From NCBI GenBank assembly GCA_030827315.1, contig JAURER010000001.1:99562-163561 (forward strand): DNA of 64,000 bases, read 5' to 3'. Position 1 is the first letter of the stretch. Every line of letters starts with the position of its first letter. The notes under the pieces are model-generated. The model did not search any database and was not told where the DNA came from. It saw nothing but the letters and a program-made list of their open reading frames with translations. Both the position numbers and the translations under genes were made by a program. Positions 35,585-47,232 of this stretch are shown here, piece by piece. Source of the stretch: Gemmatimonadota bacterium. Lineage in GTDB: Bacteria; Gemmatimonadota; Gemmatimonadetes; Longimicrobiales; Gaopeijiaceae.

Positions 35585-37474
35585 ATGAGGGTTGCTGGAC
35601 GGGTCGCCCGGACGCGTATCGCGTCCGGGCGATTCCTTTGCCTGGTCGTGGTCGCGCTGTCCGGATGCCGGACGACGAGCGGCTCTCCTGCGGCGGCTCC
35701 GGGGCCGCCGCCGGTCGTGGTGTCGCCGGGGGGGCTCACGGCCGGAGAACGCCGCGAGGCGGAGGCGCTGCTGGCCGAGGCCCGGGCGTCGTTCGAGGCC
35801 CGGCGCTTCTTCGACGTGGTTCGGGCCACCGATCGGATTCTCGAGCGCTTCGCGGCGTCGGAAGCGTCGGGCGAGGCGCTGCGGCTCGGGGCGGAAGCGA
35901 GGCTGGAGACCGGCGATGCCGACGCGGCCGACGCGGCGGCCGCGCGCTACCTCTCGCTGCTCCCGCCGGATGATGCCCGCGCGGCGGGCATGAGGTTGCT
36001 CCAGGCGCGTGCGGCAGCGGGTGATTCCGCCCGGGCCCTCGACCGGCTCCTGCGCATCGACGCTTCGGCGTCCGTGTCGGAGCTCGAGCAGGGTGCCGAG
36101 GCGACGAGAAACGCCGCCGATGCGCTCGATCTCGAGGAGCTCCGTCGGGTCGTCGACGGGGTCGGGGCGGCGGCGGGTCCCCTGGCGCCGCTCGCCGAGG
36201 TGCGCCTGGCAGTGAGCCTCCTCGGGGGAAACCGCCTCGCCGACGCCGAGGAGTATGCGCGGCGGGCGGTTCGGGGAGGTGCGACGGGCGAGGAGCTCGC
36301 CTGGGCGGAGGGCGTGCTTCGGGGTGAACTCCCTGCCGGTCGAGGCCGCGTCACGGCGTTCAGCATCGGCTTGGTGCTGCCCTTTGGGGGGCCTCCGGCG
36401 ATGGCCGACTTCGCGACGCTCGTTGCGGAGGGCGTGGAGCTGGCGGCCGCCACCGTGCTTGGCGACGACGTCGCCGTGACGGTGGTCGCCCGTGACGCCG
36501 AGGGTGATCCCGAAGTTGCCGCGCAGGCCGTGGCGGAACTCGAGGCGGACGGGGTCGCCGGGATCGTCGGGTTGCTCCAGGACGAGATGCTCGTGGCTGG
36601 CGCGCGGGCCCGCGCCGGAACCGTTCCGATCGTCTCGCCGACCGCCCGTAGCGCCGACCTGGCAGGCGCCGCGGCGTACTCCCTCGAGGGCCCGGAGCCG
36701 GACGCAGCGAAGGCCATCGCCCGGTATGCCGCGTCCCGGGCCTTCCAGCGCATCGCGATGGTGTACCCCGAGACCCCGGGTGCACGCCTCGAGGCCGACG
36801 CCTTCGAGGCGATGGCCGAATCCCTGGGCATGCCGCTCGTGGGACGCTTCGCCTACGACGCCGGCGCCACCTTCTTCGAGCCGCAGATCCTCGCGGCGCG
36901 CGACGCGCTCCGGAAGGACGAGATCGCGGCGCTGGCGCTCAGCGAGGACGACACGCTGCGGATGGAAGTGCTTCAGCCGGCGGCGATCTTTCTCCCGATT
37001 CCGCCGGAGGACGTCGAGTTCATCGCGCCACAGCTGATCCACTTCGGGCTCGACACGCTCGCCATCGAGATCCTAGGCACGTCCGGTTGGACCGACGCCG
37101 GGACCCTCGAGGCGGTGGCGGAACGTCTGACCACCGGCGTGGTCGCGACCGCCGCGGTGGGTGGACGGCCCGGGGACGACGGCGATGCGCGCTTCCGGCA
37201 GGCGTACGAGGAATTCTATCGCCGAAGCCTGGTGGGGCCGACGCCGGCCCTCGGGTACGACGCGGCGCTGATCCTGCTGGCGGCCCTGCGGCCCGGTCGG
37301 ATCGCCCCCGAGCAGGTGAACGCGGCCCTCGCCGGACTCCGCGGCCTCCAGGGCGCGACCGGCGTCTGGTCGGTCGTCGACGGACGCGTTTCCCGAAGTA
37401 TCCAGGTGGTGCGCATCCAGGACCGCGTGCCCGTGCCGGAGCCCGCGGGATTCCCCGTGAACCCAAAGCGATGA
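35585..37474 (+). CDS. LpoA-like / periplasmic-binding-fold lipoprotein
   Basis: A 629-residue lipoprotein (lipobox VVALSGC). Residues about 45-255 are Ala-rich helical repeats resembling TPRs. From about residue 258 (TAFSIGLVLPFGGPPAMADF) a Peripla_BP_6 type I periplasmic-binding fold follows (NAD-like strands, VAGIVGLLQDEM, VPIVSPTARSADL, FQRIAMVYPE). This two-part design is that of LpoA-type activators of penicillin-binding proteins and related branched-chain amino acid receptors. With no ABC transporter nearby, a cell-wall role is more likely than transport, but this is inference. It lies between rpsA and the carboxyltransferase gene. Confidence 0.7.
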   Translation: MRVAGRVARTRIASGRFLCLVVVALSGCRTTSGSPAAAPGPPPVVVSPGGLTAGERREAEALLAEARASFEARRFFDVVRATDRILERFAASEASGEALRLGAEARLETGDADAADAAAARYLSLLPPDDARAAGMRLLQARAAAGDSARALDRLLRIDASASVSELEQGAEATRNAADALDLEELRRVVDGVGAAAGPLAPLAEVRLAVSLLGGNRLADAEEYARRAVRGGATGEELAWAEGVLRGELPAGRGRVTAFSIGLVLPFGGPPAMADFATLVAEGVELAAATVLGDDVAVTVVARDAEGDPEVAAQAVAELEADGVAGIVGLLQDEMLVAGARARAGTVPIVSPTARSADLAGAAAYSLEGPEPDAAKAIARYAASRAFQRIAMVYPETPGARLEADAFEAMAESLGMPLVGRFAYDAGATFFEPQILAARDALRKDEIAALALSEDDTLRMEVLQPAAIFLPIPPEDVEFIAPQLIHFGLDTLAIEILGTSGWTDAGTLEAVAERLTTGVVATAAVGGRPGDDGDARFRQAYEEFYRRSLVGPTPALGYDAALILLAALRPGRIAPEQVNAALAGLRGLQGATGVWSVVDGRVSRSIQVVRIQDRVPVPEPAGFPVNPKR

Positions 37475-37509
37475 GATTCGTCGAGACTCGCGTCGCGAAG
37501 GTCTGAGCC

Positions 37510-39060
37510 ATGTCGATCCACGAGAAGCTGCAGCGGCTGGAAGAGCTTGCCCGGGAAGCGGAGCAGGGCGGAGGCCCGGAGCGCATCCGCGCCCAGCACG
37601 AGCGAGGAAAGCTGTCGGCGCGCGAGCGCCTCGAGCTGCTCCTCGACGAGGGGTCCTTCGTGGAGCTGGACCGCTTCGTCACGCACCGCTCCACCGACTT
37701 CGGGCTCGCGGACCAGAAGATCCTCGGCGACGGGGTCGTCACGGGGTACGGGACGATCCACGGACGCCTCGTGTACGCCTTCAGCCAGGACTTCACGGTC
37801 TTCGGGGGATCGCTGTCGGAGGCGCACGCCGAGAAAATCGTGAAGCTGCAGGACATGGCCCTGAAGAACGGCGCGCCCATCATCGGGCTGAACGACTCCG
37901 GGGGCGCGCGCATCCAGGAGGGGGTCGTCTCCCTCGGGGGGTACGCGGACATCTTCCTGCGCAACACCACGGCCTCGGGCGTGATCCCGCAGATCAGCGT
38001 GATCCTGGGCCCCTGCGCCGGCGGGGCGGTGTACTCGCCGGCGATCACCGACTTCGTGTACATGGTCCGCGGCACGAGCTACATGTTCGTTACCGGCCCG
38101 AACGTGGTGAAGACGGTCACGCACGAGGATATCGACATGGAGGGTCTCGGCGGCGCCGACGTCCATGCCTCCCGGTCGGGCGTGGCGCACTTCGCCTGCG
38201 ACTCCGAGCCCGAGTGTCTCGCGTCGGTGCGGGACCTGCTCCGCTTCCTGCCGCAGAACAACCGCGAGCTCCCGCCGGACGCGGGGATCACCGATCCCCA
38301 CGATCGACGGGACGAGAAACTGCTCGAGATCGTGCCCGATAACCCCAATCATCCCTACGACATGCGGAAGGTGATCAGGCATGTGGTGGACGAAGGGGAG
38401 TTCTACGAGGTGCACGAAAGATTCGCGTGCAACATCCTCGTCGGCTTCGCGCACCTGGGCGGGCATGCGGTCGGCGTCGTCGCGAACCAGCCCGCGGTCC
38501 TGGCCGGCGTCCTCGACATCGATTCCTCGGTGAAGGGATCGCGCTTCGTGCGCTTCTGCGACGCGTTCAACATCCCGATCGTCGTCCTCGAGGACGTTCC
38601 AGGATTCCTGCCCGGCGTGGCCCAGGAGCACGGCGGCATCATCCGCCACGGGGCGAAGCTCCTCTATGCGTTCGCCGAGGCGACGGTGCCCAAGATCACC
38701 GTGATCACGCGCAAGGCGTACGGTGGCGCCTACGACGTCATGAACTCCAAGCACATCCGCGGTGACGTGAACCTCGCGTGGCCGCAGGCGGAGATCGCGG
38801 TCATGGGTCCGAAGGGCGCGGTGGAAGTGCTGTTCCGCAGGGAGATCGCCGCCTCCGACGACCCGCAGGCCGCCACCGACGCCCGGATCCAGGAGTACCG
38901 CGACAAGTTCGCGCACCCCTTCATCGCCGCGGCGCGGGGCTTCGTCGACGACGTCATCGATCCGCGGGATACGCGCCCGCGTCTGATCTCGGCGCTCGAC
39001 ATGCTCCGCAACAAGCGTGACGCGAATCCGCCCCGCAAGCACGGCAACATCCCGCTCTGA
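37510..39060 (+). CDS. pccB: Acyl-CoA (propionyl-CoA) carboxylase carboxyltransferase subunit
   Basis: A 516-residue crotonase-fold carboxyltransferase. It transfers the carboxyl group from biotin to propionyl-CoA (or acetyl-CoA). Motifs include [90 protein letters not shown] and the second CoA-binding half with [19 protein letters not shown]. It belongs with the biotin carboxylase and biotin carrier further downstream; the three form a complete multi-subunit carboxylase. Preference for propionyl-CoA is inferred from the mutase in the same region. Confidence 0.92.
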   Translation: MSIHEKLQRLEELAREAEQGGGPERIRAQHERGKLSARERLELLLDEGSFVELDRFVTHRSTDFGLADQKILGDGVVTGYGTIHGRLVYAFSQDFTVFGGSLSEAHAEKIVKLQDMALKNGAPIIGLNDSGGARIQEGVVSLGGYADIFLRNTTASGVIPQISVILGPCAGGAVYSPAITDFVYMVRGTSYMFVTGPNVVKTVTHEDIDMEGLGGADVHASRSGVAHFACDSEPECLASVRDLLRFLPQNNRELPPDAGITDPHDRRDEKLLEIVPDNPNHPYDMRKVIRHVVDEGEFYEVHERFACNILVGFAHLGGHAVGVVANQPAVLAGVLDIDSSVKGSRFVRFCDAFNIPIVVLEDVPGFLPGVAQEHGGIIRHGAKLLYAFAEATVPKITVITRKAYGGAYDVMNSKHIRGDVNLAWPQAEIAVMGPKGAVEVLFRREIAASDDPQAATDARIQEYRDKFAHPFIAAARGFVDDVIDPRDTRPRLISALDMLRNKRDANPPRKHGNIPL

Positions 39061-39065
39061 CGGAT

Positions 39066-39084
39066 CGGGCGGGCAACCCGCCCG
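39066..39084 (+). terminator. Hairpin after pccB
   Basis: CGGGCGGG (39066-39073) pairs perfectly with CCCGCCCG (39077-39084) around a 3-nt loop, 5 nt after the stop codon. No T run follows, so termination may be partial or Rho-assisted. Confidence 0.4.
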
Positions 39085-39142
39085 GGCCCCCTCGGCATCG
39101 AATCGGTCGTATCGGACGATTCCACCCCGGAGGGATGCGAAG

Positions 39143-40030
39143 ATGAAGACGAAGATGGGGATGATGATGTTCGTGCTCGCCGCGCTCCTGGTCGCCGTGG
39201 CTCCGGCACGGGCGCAAGAGGAGAGCCCCTGCCGCTGCGTGGACGCGGACGGGAACCCGATCGAACGGTGCACATGCTTCCGAATGCCGGACGTGGAGGG
39301 GATGCTCGCGCGTCTCGAGCTGGAGAGGGGACGGCCGCGGCTCGGCATCTCGCTCGACCCCGCCCAGGGGGCGAGCCGGGATGCCGAGGGCGTGCTCGTC
39401 CGGGACGTCATGGAGGGGGGACCGGCGGAGCAGGCCGGGCTGCGTGCAGGCGACGTGATCACGAGTCTGAATGGCGCCTCGCTCGTCGCGTCGCTGGGCG
39501 CGGAGGCGGAACGGGACTTCGATCTGGACGAGTCGGCGCCCGTTCAGCGTCTCATGGCGATCCTGCGGGACGTGGAGCCCGGCGCCGACGTGCAGGTCGA
39601 GTACCTCCGAGACGGGCGACGCCAGACGACCTCGGTCCAGGCAGCCGACCTCCCGGGCCGTCGGGGCCGGGCGGCGCCGTGGGTGGACGTGGACGAACTC
39701 AGAGACCGGATGCGTGTCCTCGCCCCCGGGCGTGGTGCCGTCGAGTGGTTCGGCGGCGGCGCCCGCGACGGGCTCGCGCTCGTGGAACTCAACGCCGGGC
39801 TGGGTGCCTACTTCGGGGTCGAGGAGGGTGTGCTCGTGGCCAACGTGGACGCCGACACCCCGCTCGGACTGCGGCCCGGGGACGTGGTGACGGCCATCGG
39901 GGGGCGGGTGGTCTCGACCCCGGACCGCTTCCGCCGGATCCTGTCGAGCTACGGCGAGGAGGAGAACATCGACTTCGAGCTGGTGCGCGACGGCGATCGG
40001 CGGTCGGTTACGGGGCGACTCGGCTCCTGA
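39143..40030 (+). CDS. Secreted double-PDZ protein
   Basis: A 295-residue periplasmic protein. The ATG at 39143 has GGAGGG upstream and opens a signal peptide (MMMFVLAALLVAVAPARAQ). A short Cys-rich piece follows (CRCVDADGNPIERCTC). Then come two PDZ domains: GISLDPAQ to about residue 170, with GPAEQAGLRAGDVITSLNG, and a second from about 210 (YFGVEEGVLVANVDADTPLG, LRPGDVVTAIGG). There is no protease triad, so it is probably an adaptor or chaperone-like scaffold. It interrupts the carboxylase genes and has its own spacing on both sides. Confidence 0.8.
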   Translation: MKTKMGMMMFVLAALLVAVAPARAQEESPCRCVDADGNPIERCTCFRMPDVEGMLARLELERGRPRLGISLDPAQGASRDAEGVLVRDVMEGGPAEQAGLRAGDVITSLNGASLVASLGAEAERDFDLDESAPVQRLMAILRDVEPGADVQVEYLRDGRRQTTSVQAADLPGRRGRAAPWVDVDELRDRMRVLAPGRGAVEWFGGGARDGLALVELNAGLGAYFGVEEGVLVANVDADTPLGLRPGDVVTAIGGRVVSTPDRFRRILSSYGEEENIDFELVRDGDRRSVTGRLGS

Positions 40031-40066
40031 CGACGCCGCGCGGCGGCCCGGGGTCCGGAGGGTTGG

Positions 40067-40117
40067 GGCCCCGGGCCGGCCGTGCCGGCGGCGGCGGTGC
40101 GAGACCGGCCCGGGGCC
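40067..40117 (+). terminator. Long GC hairpin after the PDZ gene
   Basis: GGCCCCGGGCCGG (40067-40079) is perfectly complementary to CCGGCCCGGGGCC (40105-40117), a 13-bp stem with a 25-nt GC-rich loop. It lies 37 nt after the stop. No T run. Confidence 0.45.
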
Positions 40118-40146
40118 GCGGTACTCCCGGGGCCGCGAGGGACTGA

Positions 40147-40152
40147 TAAGTT
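40147..40152 (+). promoter_or_regulatory. Possible -10 element (TAAGTT) before the biotin carboxylase gene
   Basis: TAAGTT, followed by TCAGGG, lies 36 nt before the GTG start and just after a terminator-like hairpin. No -35 of sigma-70 type is seen. Confidence 0.35.
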
Positions 40153-40187
40153 TCAGGGCTCACCCTCCCTCGACCCCGGATCTTCCC

Positions 40188-41686
<1,499 letters not shown>

Positions 41687-41690
<4 letters not shown>

Positions 41691-43021
41691 CCGGGCCCTC
41701 CACGCGACGCGGGCCCCGGGCGCGGCCCGCTCCCCGCTCGGCCGAGGCGGTGGACGTGGACGTGCGGGCACTGGCCTCGAGTGGCGCTGGCGTCGCCGAC
41801 CTCCCCGACGGGCGCGTGGTCTTCGTGCAGCGCACCGCGCCCGGAGACCGGGCCCGGGTCGGCGTGGTGAAGAGCCGGCCTCGCTGGGCCGAAGGCACCC
41901 TCCTGAGCCTGCTCGAGGCGTCACCCCAGCGCGTCGAGCCGCCATGTGCGTTCTACGACGAGTGCGGCGGGTGCCAGCTCCAGCACGTTCCGTACGAGCT
42001 CCAGCTCGAATGGAAGAGGCGATTCGTGTCCGACGCGCTCGAGCGCATTGGCGGCGTGACCGGGGCTCCCGTCGAGCCCGTGGTCTCCTCGCCCCGCGCC
42101 TACGGCTACCGGAGTCGCGTCACCTTCACCCTGCGCCGTCTTCGCGGGGGCCACGTCGTGGCCGGGTACCACGCGCTGGGCCGGCCTGCCCACGTGATCG
42201 ACGTGGACGGGCCCTGTCTCCTCGCCGACGACGGGTTGAACGCCACGTGGGCCGCGCTTCGCGCCGGCTGGGGGGACGGAGCGCGCCTCCTCCCGGCGGG
42301 GGGAAGGCTCAGACTGACCTTGCGCCTCGCGGACGCGGGCACCGAACTCCTGGTGGAGGGCGGTGAGGAGGGTTGGGACGCCGAGCCCCTCCGGCGCGAC
42401 GTGCCCGCACTGAGCGCGGTATGGCACCTCCCCCGGAACGGGGCGGACGGCGTTGCGGAGCTGCACGCGGGCGCCGAGGGGGAGGGGGGTGGCGTTGCGT
42501 TCGAGCAGGTGAACCGGGAGGCCGCCGGGCTCCTGAGGGCGCACGTCATGGGCGTCGTCGCGGCGCGATGCTCCGAGCCCGGAACCGCCGTCGACGCCTA
42601 CTGCGGTGACGGGGTCTACGGTCGCGCTCTGGCCGCGGTGGGGTGGACCGTGCGGGGCATCGAGGCGGACCCTGCGGTGGTGCCGTCCGAAACGCCGGAC
42701 GGCTTCGCGCTCGTGACGGGTCTCGTCGAGGATCACCTCGCCGGGGCCCTGCCCGCGGACCTGCTCGTCCTGAATCCGCCCCGGGCGGGCCTCGACCCGG
42801 CGGTGCCACCGCAGATCCTCGCCGATCCTCCGCAGACCGTCGTCTACGTGAGCTGCGACCCGGGAACGCTGGCACGCGACCTCAGGGCGCTCGCACCCTG
42901 CTACGCCGTCCACGCCGTGGCCGGCTTCGACCTCTTTCCGCAGACGGCTCACGTGGAGACCGTTGCGGTGCTCTCGCGCCGCGACGACGCCACGCCGGGC
43001 CCACAGGGAGAACCCTCGTGA
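41687..43021 (+). CDS. TrmA/RlmD-type RNA (uracil-5-)methyltransferase
   Basis: A 444-residue SAM-dependent RNA methyltransferase. The N-terminal part is TRAM-like (VDVDVRALASSGAGVADL). Then come the Cys residues of a 4Fe-4S site (PPCAFYDECGGCQLQHV and GPCLLADD), the SAM loop VDAYCGDGVYGRAL, the NPPRAGLDP motif and the catalytic Cys in VYVSCDPGTLARDL. It methylates uridine in rRNA or tRNA. The GTG start overlaps the biotin carboxylase stop and its stop overlaps the carrier start. Sitting inside an acyl-CoA carboxylase operon is unusual. The exact target cannot be decided. Confidence 0.88.
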
Positions 43022-43575
43022 TCTACCACGTGACCGTGGGCGACCGGACGTACGTGGTCGAGCTGGGCCCGCACGGGGCGAGCATCGACGGGCGACTCGT
43101 CCGGGCGGACTTCGAGCGGCTGGAGGCGAGCCCCGTGCGCTCGCTCGTCGTCGACGGTGCCTCGTACCGGGTCGCGGCCCGGAGGGCGGGAAGCGGGTTC
43201 TGGGACCTGCACCTGCAGGGGCGCCGCATACGGGCCGAGGTGGTGGACGAGCGCACGCGCGAGATCCGGCAGATGACCGGGGCCGGGAGCGGCCCGTCGG
43301 GCCCCCGTCCGATCGAGGCGCCCATGCCGGGCCTGGTGGTGCGCATCGAGGTGGCCGAGGGCGACGTCGTGAAGGCCGGGCAGGGGGTGGTGATCGTCGA
43401 GGCGATGAAGATGGAGAACGAACTCACCGCGGTCGCCGACGCCGTCGTGCGCAAGATCCACGTGAAGGAAGGGCAGACCGTGGAAAAGGACCAGCTGCTC
43501 GTGGACCTGGCCGCTCCCGACGAGGGCGCGTCCGACCCCGACGGCGCCGACCGTGCCCGGGAGGGTGACGCATGA
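43018..43575 (+). CDS. Biotin carboxyl carrier protein
   Basis: A 185-residue carrier. The C-terminal about 70 residues form a biotinyl/lipoyl domain with the biotin-accepting Lys in [15 protein letters not shown]. The N-terminal 100 residues (beta-rich, [15 protein letters not shown]) resemble the domain that in fused carboxylases holds the carrier to the carboxyltransferase. It therefore completes the carboxylase with the biotin carboxylase upstream and pccB. The GTG overlaps the methyltransferase stop; its stop overlaps the mutase ATG. Confidence 0.9.
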   Translation: MIYHVTVGDRTYVVELGPHGASIDGRLVRADFERLEASPVRSLVVDGASYRVAARRAGSGFWDLHLQGRRIRAEVVDERTREIRQMTGAGSGPSGPRPIEAPMPGLVVRIEVAEGDVVKAGQGVVIVEAMKMENELTAVADAVVRKIHVKEGQTVEKDQLLVDLAAPDEGASDPDGADRAREGDA

Positions 43576-45107
43576 GCGAGCCCATCCGCACCGACTCGGG
43601 GATCGAGGTCGAGGGCATCTACGGACCCGACGAGCATCGCCCGGGGTCGTTTCCCTACACCCGGGGCGTCTACGACACCATGTACCGGGGCCGCGTGTGG
43701 ACGATGCGGCAGTACGCCGGGTTCGGAACTGCGGAGGAAACCAACGAGCGTTTTCGCTACCTCCTCGACCGGGGCCAGACCGGTCTCTCGGTGGCCTTCG
43801 ACCTGCCCACGCAGATGGGGTACGACTCGGACGCGGCCATGGCTTCCGGGGAGGTGGGACGCGTGGGCGTGGCGATTTCCTCGCTCGACGACATGAGGCG
43901 CCTGTTCGCCGGCATTCCCCTCGGGGAGGTGTCGACGTCGATGACGATCAATTCCACCGCCGGGATCCTGCTCGCGCTCTACGTCGCGCTCGGCGACGAA
44001 CAGGGCGTGCCGCGCTCGGCGCTGAGCGGCACGGTGCAGAACGACGTGCTCAAGGAGTACATCGCCCGCGGTACGTACATCTACCCGGTCGACCGGAGCC
44101 TCCGGCTCATCACGGACGTCATGGACTTCTGCGCCCGGGAGATCCCGCGCTGGAATACGATCTCGATCTCCGGCTACCACATTCGCGAGGCGGGGTCCAC
44201 GGCGCCCCAGGAGGTGGCGTTCACCTTCGCCAACGGACTGGAGTACGTGCGTCGTGCGCTGGAGGCGGGACTCGAGGTCGAGTCGTTCGCTCCCCGGCTT
44301 TCCTTCTTTTTCGCCGCCCACAACGACCTGCTGGAGGAGGTCGCGAAGTTCCGTGCGGCGCGCCGTCTGTGGGCGCGTCTGCTACGAGAGCGCTTCGGCG
44401 CCTCGGAGGCGGCGTGCAGGCTGCGCTTCCACACGCAGACGGGTGGCTCGACCCTCACGGCTCAGCAGCCCCTCAACAACGTGGTGCGCGTCGCGATCCA
44501 GGCGCTCGCGGCGACGCTCGGAGGAACGCAGTCGCTCCACACCAATGGGTACGACGAGGCGCTCGCGCTCCCGACGGAGGAGTCCGCCAAGCTCGCGCTG
44601 CGCACGCAGCAGATTCTGGCCTCCGAGTCGGGGATCACCGCCACAGCCGATCCCCTCGGCGGTTCGTACTACGTGGAGGCGCTGACCGACGAGATCGAGC
44701 GGCGCGCGCTCGAGTACCTCGAGCAGATCGACCGGATGGGCGGCGCCTCACGCGCCATCGAGTACATGCAGGAGGAGATCCATCAGGCCGCGTACCGCTT
44801 CCAGATGGACGTGGAGTCCGGGGCCCGATCGGTGGTGGGCGTGAACGTCCACCGGGAGGAGGAGGGGCCGGTGCGCATCGGGCAGCCCGACTATTCGGCG
44901 CTGGAGGCGGGCCAGGTCGGGCGTCTGAAGGCCTTCCGCACCTCCCGCGACGACGCCGAAGTCCGGGCCCGGCTGGGGGCCATCGCCGCGGCGGCCGGAA
45001 CGTCGGACAATCTCGTGCCGCACTTTGTCGACGCCGTGAAGGCGGGCGTGACGCTCGGGGAGATCAGCGACGCGCTCCGGGCGGAGTGGGGCAGCTACGA
45101 CGGGTAG
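43572..45107 (+). CDS. Methylmalonyl-CoA mutase-type large (catalytic) subunit
   Basis: A 511-residue TIM-barrel domain of a B12-dependent acyl-CoA mutase. Hallmarks: [73 protein letters not shown] and [17 protein letters not shown]. The C-terminal B12-binding domain (DxHxxG) is absent, so a separate small subunit must exist elsewhere. It lies directly after the carboxylase subunits (ATGA overlap), so the pathway propionyl-CoA to methylmalonyl-CoA to succinyl-CoA is the likely one. An isobutyryl-CoA mutase-like activity cannot be excluded. No epimerase or G-protein chaperone is in the window. Confidence 0.9.
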   Translation: MSEPIRTDSGIEVEGIYGPDEHRPGSFPYTRGVYDTMYRGRVWTMRQYAGFGTAEETNERFRYLLDRGQTGLSVAFDLPTQMGYDSDAAMASGEVGRVGVAISSLDDMRRLFAGIPLGEVSTSMTINSTAGILLALYVALGDEQGVPRSALSGTVQNDVLKEYIARGTYIYPVDRSLRLITDVMDFCAREIPRWNTISISGYHIREAGSTAPQEVAFTFANGLEYVRRALEAGLEVESFAPRLSFFFAAHNDLLEEVAKFRAARRLWARLLRERFGASEAACRLRFHTQTGGSTLTAQQPLNNVVRVAIQALAATLGGTQSLHTNGYDEALALPTEESAKLALRTQQILASESGITATADPLGGSYYVEALTDEIERRALEYLEQIDRMGGASRAIEYMQEEIHQAAYRFQMDVESGARSVVGVNVHREEEGPVRIGQPDYSALEAGQVGRLKAFRTSRDDAEVRARLGAIAAAAGTSDNLVPHFVDAVKAGVTLGEISDALRAEWGSYDG

Positions 45108-45127
45108 TAACCCCTCCCCGTCGTCGC

Positions 45128-45133
45128 TATTTT
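45128..45133 (+). promoter_or_regulatory. Possible -10 element (TATTTT) before the FmdB gene
   Basis: TATTTT, followed by GCAGGG, lies 20 nt after the mutase stop and 66 nt before the FmdB ATG. No clear -35. It resembles the element before the biotin carboxylase gene. Confidence 0.3.
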
Positions 45134-45198
45134 GCAGGGCTCATGCGGTGGGGTTCCCGATCCCGTCCGCGATCCGTTCGATCCCGTGTGCCCCCAAC

Positions 45199-45534
45199 AT
45201 GCCCACGTACGACTACGAGTGCCGCAAAGGCCATCGCTTCGAACTCTTCCAGAAGATGACGGACGAGCCCGTCGCGAAGTGCCCCGACTGCGGGGCCGAG
45301 GCGTCCCGTCAGATCTCGGGCGGCGCCGGCTTCCTCTTCAAGGGCGAAGGCTTCTACATCACCGACTACCGGTCCGACGACTACCGCAAGAAGGCTTCGG
45401 CGGACAAGGGTGATTCCGCGGGTTCGTCGTCTGGATCCGCCTCTGACGCGTCCTCCTCCTCCTCCGGGGAGTCGTCGTCGTCCTCTTCCCCCTCCTCGGG
45501 CGCTTCGAAGGGCTCGGCGTCGTCGGACGCGTGA
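45199..45534 (+). CDS. FmdB-type zinc-ribbon regulatory protein
   Basis: A 111-residue protein with the typical FmdB N-terminus MPTYDYECRKGHRFE and a second knuckle KCPDCGAEA. The first knuckle has one Cys plus His (CRKGH) instead of the usual CxxC, so the zinc site may use three Cys and one His. From about residue 75 the chain is a Ser/Gly/Ala-rich low-complexity tail. Function in this family is poorly defined, and a nucleic-acid-binding role is often suggested. The stop overlaps the argS GTG. Confidence 0.85.
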   Translation: MPTYDYECRKGHRFELFQKMTDEPVAKCPDCGAEASRQISGGAGFLFKGEGFYITDYRSDDYRKKASADKGDSAGSSSGSASDASSSSSGESSSSSSPSSGASKGSASSDA

Positions 45535-47231
45535 CCGTGACGAACGACTCGATCCGCGCCGCCCTCGCCACGGTGCTGGCGGAGATGGGCGCAGGGGATG
45601 CGGAGATCCAGCTGGAGCGCCCGCGCGATCCGACGCACGGGGACGTCGCCACGAACGTCGCGCTGACCCTGGCGCGTGTCCTGGGTCGCAAGCCCCGCGA
45701 GATCGCCGAAGAGATCGCCGGACGACTCGACCGGGCCGCGGCCGGCGTCTCCTCCGTCGACGTCGCGGGACCGGGCTTCCTCAACTTCCGCCTCGACGCG
45801 GGGGCGGTGGGCGCGGCGATCGACGACATCCTTCGGGCCGGCGACGCCTGGGGGCGTTCCGGTGCCGGTCAGGGCCGGCGCGTCATGGTGGAGTTCGTCT
45901 CCGCGAACCCGACCGGCCCCCTCCACCTGGGCCACGGACGCCAGGCAGCGCTCGGTGACGCCGTCGCGTCGCTGCTCGAGTGGAGCGGGTGGGACGTGCA
46001 CCGCGAGTTCTACTACAACGACAGCGGTCGCCAGATGGAGCTGCTCGCGTCGTCGGTGCGGGCGCGCTACCGCCAGGCGCTCGGCCGGGACGAGCCGGTG
46101 CCGGAAGACGGCTACCGGGGCGAGTACGTGAAGGACGTCGCGGACGCGCTCGTGGCGGAGGTCGGCGACCGGTACCTGGACGACGACTCCGACGAGGCGC
46201 TCGACGCCGTTCGCCACCACGCGGTCAAGATGCTCCGGGCCGAGCAGGACCAGGACCTCGGAGACTTCCGCGTACGCTTCGACGAGTACTTCCTCGAGTC
46301 CTCGCTCTACGCGGAGGGCCGGGTCGAGAAGACGATCGAGGAGCTCAGGCACACGGGCCTGGTGTACGAGCTCGACGGGGCCACCTGGTTGAGGACGACG
46401 CAGTTCGGTGACCAGAAGGACCGCGTCATGGTCCGCGGCAATGGAATGCCGACCTACTTCCTGCCCGACGTCGCGTACCACATGACGAAGTGGGAGCGCG
46501 GCTTCGGACGGGTCGTCAACGTGCAGGGCTCCGACCACCACGGCACGGTGGACCGGGTGCGTGCCGGGCTCCAGGCCCTCGGCCTTCCGGCGGGGTACCC
46601 CGAGTACGTGCTTCACCAGATGGTGCGGGTGGTCCAGGACGGCGAAGAGGTGAAGTTCTCGAAGCGCGCCGGCTCGGGTATGACGCTTCGTGAGCTGTAC
46701 GAGCAGGTGGGCGTCGACGTGACGCGCTACTTCTTCCAGATGCGCAAACCCGACGCGCATCTGCTGTTCGACCTCGACGTGGCCCTCGACCACTCCGACA
46801 AGAACCCGGTCTACAAGGTGCAGTACGCGCACGCTCGCATGTGCTCGATCTTCCGCAAGGCGGGTCCCGGACAGGATCGCCCCGAGGCGGGTGCGGCCGA
46901 CCACCGGTTGCTCTCGCACGAGTTGGAGCGCGAGCTCGTCCAGCAGCTCGCGGACTTTCCGCTCGCCGTCGCCCGAGCGGCGGAGCACACGTCACCGCAC
47001 ATCGTGTGCGACTACCTGGAGCAGACGGCCGGAGCCGCGAACGCCTGGTACCACGCCGGCAACCCCACCCGGAATCCCGAGCTCGCCGTCCTGGTCGACG
47101 ACCCGGCGCTGCGGGCCGCCCGGCTCGCCCTGGCCGGGGCGGTCCGGATCGTGCTCGCCAACGGGCTCGGGCTGCTCGGAATCGAAGCCCCGACCCGCAT
47201 GATCCGAGAGGACAAGGAGAACGAGGAATAG
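45531..47231 (+). CDS. argS: Arginyl-tRNA synthetase
   Basis: A 566-residue class I synthetase. N-terminal additional domain (THGDVATNVALTLARVLG), then the HIGH motif as PTGPLHLGHGRQAALGD and the KMSKS-type loop as KFSKRAGSGMTL, followed by the DALR anticodon-binding domain. The GTG at 45531 overlaps the FmdB stop by 4 nt; a second in-frame GTG lies two codons later. It is followed by the kinase gene after 1 nt. Confidence 0.95.
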   Translation: MTVTNDSIRAALATVLAEMGAGDAEIQLERPRDPTHGDVATNVALTLARVLGRKPREIAEEIAGRLDRAAAGVSSVDVAGPGFLNFRLDAGAVGAAIDDILRAGDAWGRSGAGQGRRVMVEFVSANPTGPLHLGHGRQAALGDAVASLLEWSGWDVHREFYYNDSGRQMELLASSVRARYRQALGRDEPVPEDGYRGEYVKDVADALVAEVGDRYLDDDSDEALDAVRHHAVKMLRAEQDQDLGDFRVRFDEYFLESSLYAEGRVEKTIEELRHTGLVYELDGATWLRTTQFGDQKDRVMVRGNGMPTYFLPDVAYHMTKWERGFGRVVNVQGSDHHGTVDRVRAGLQALGLPAGYPEYVLHQMVRVVQDGEEVKFSKRAGSGMTLRELYEQVGVDVTRYFFQMRKPDAHLLFDLDVALDHSDKNPVYKVQYAHARMCSIFRKAGPGQDRPEAGAADHRLLSHELERELVQQLADFPLAVARAAEHTSPHIVCDYLEQTAGAANAWYHAGNPTRNPELAVLVDDPALRAARLALAGAVRIVLANGLGLLGIEAPTRMIREDKENEE

Positions 47232-47232
47232 C

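Noticed and set aside
35585..37474. Branched-chain amino acid ABC transporter binding protein
   Set aside because: The fold fits, but no permease or ATPase is nearby and the N-terminal helical-repeat part is that of LpoA-like lipoproteins. Kept only as an alternative.
37216..39462. A 748-codon minus-strand frame opposite pccB
   Set aside because: It has no recognisable domain and follows the codon pattern of the pccB and lipoprotein genes on the plus strand.
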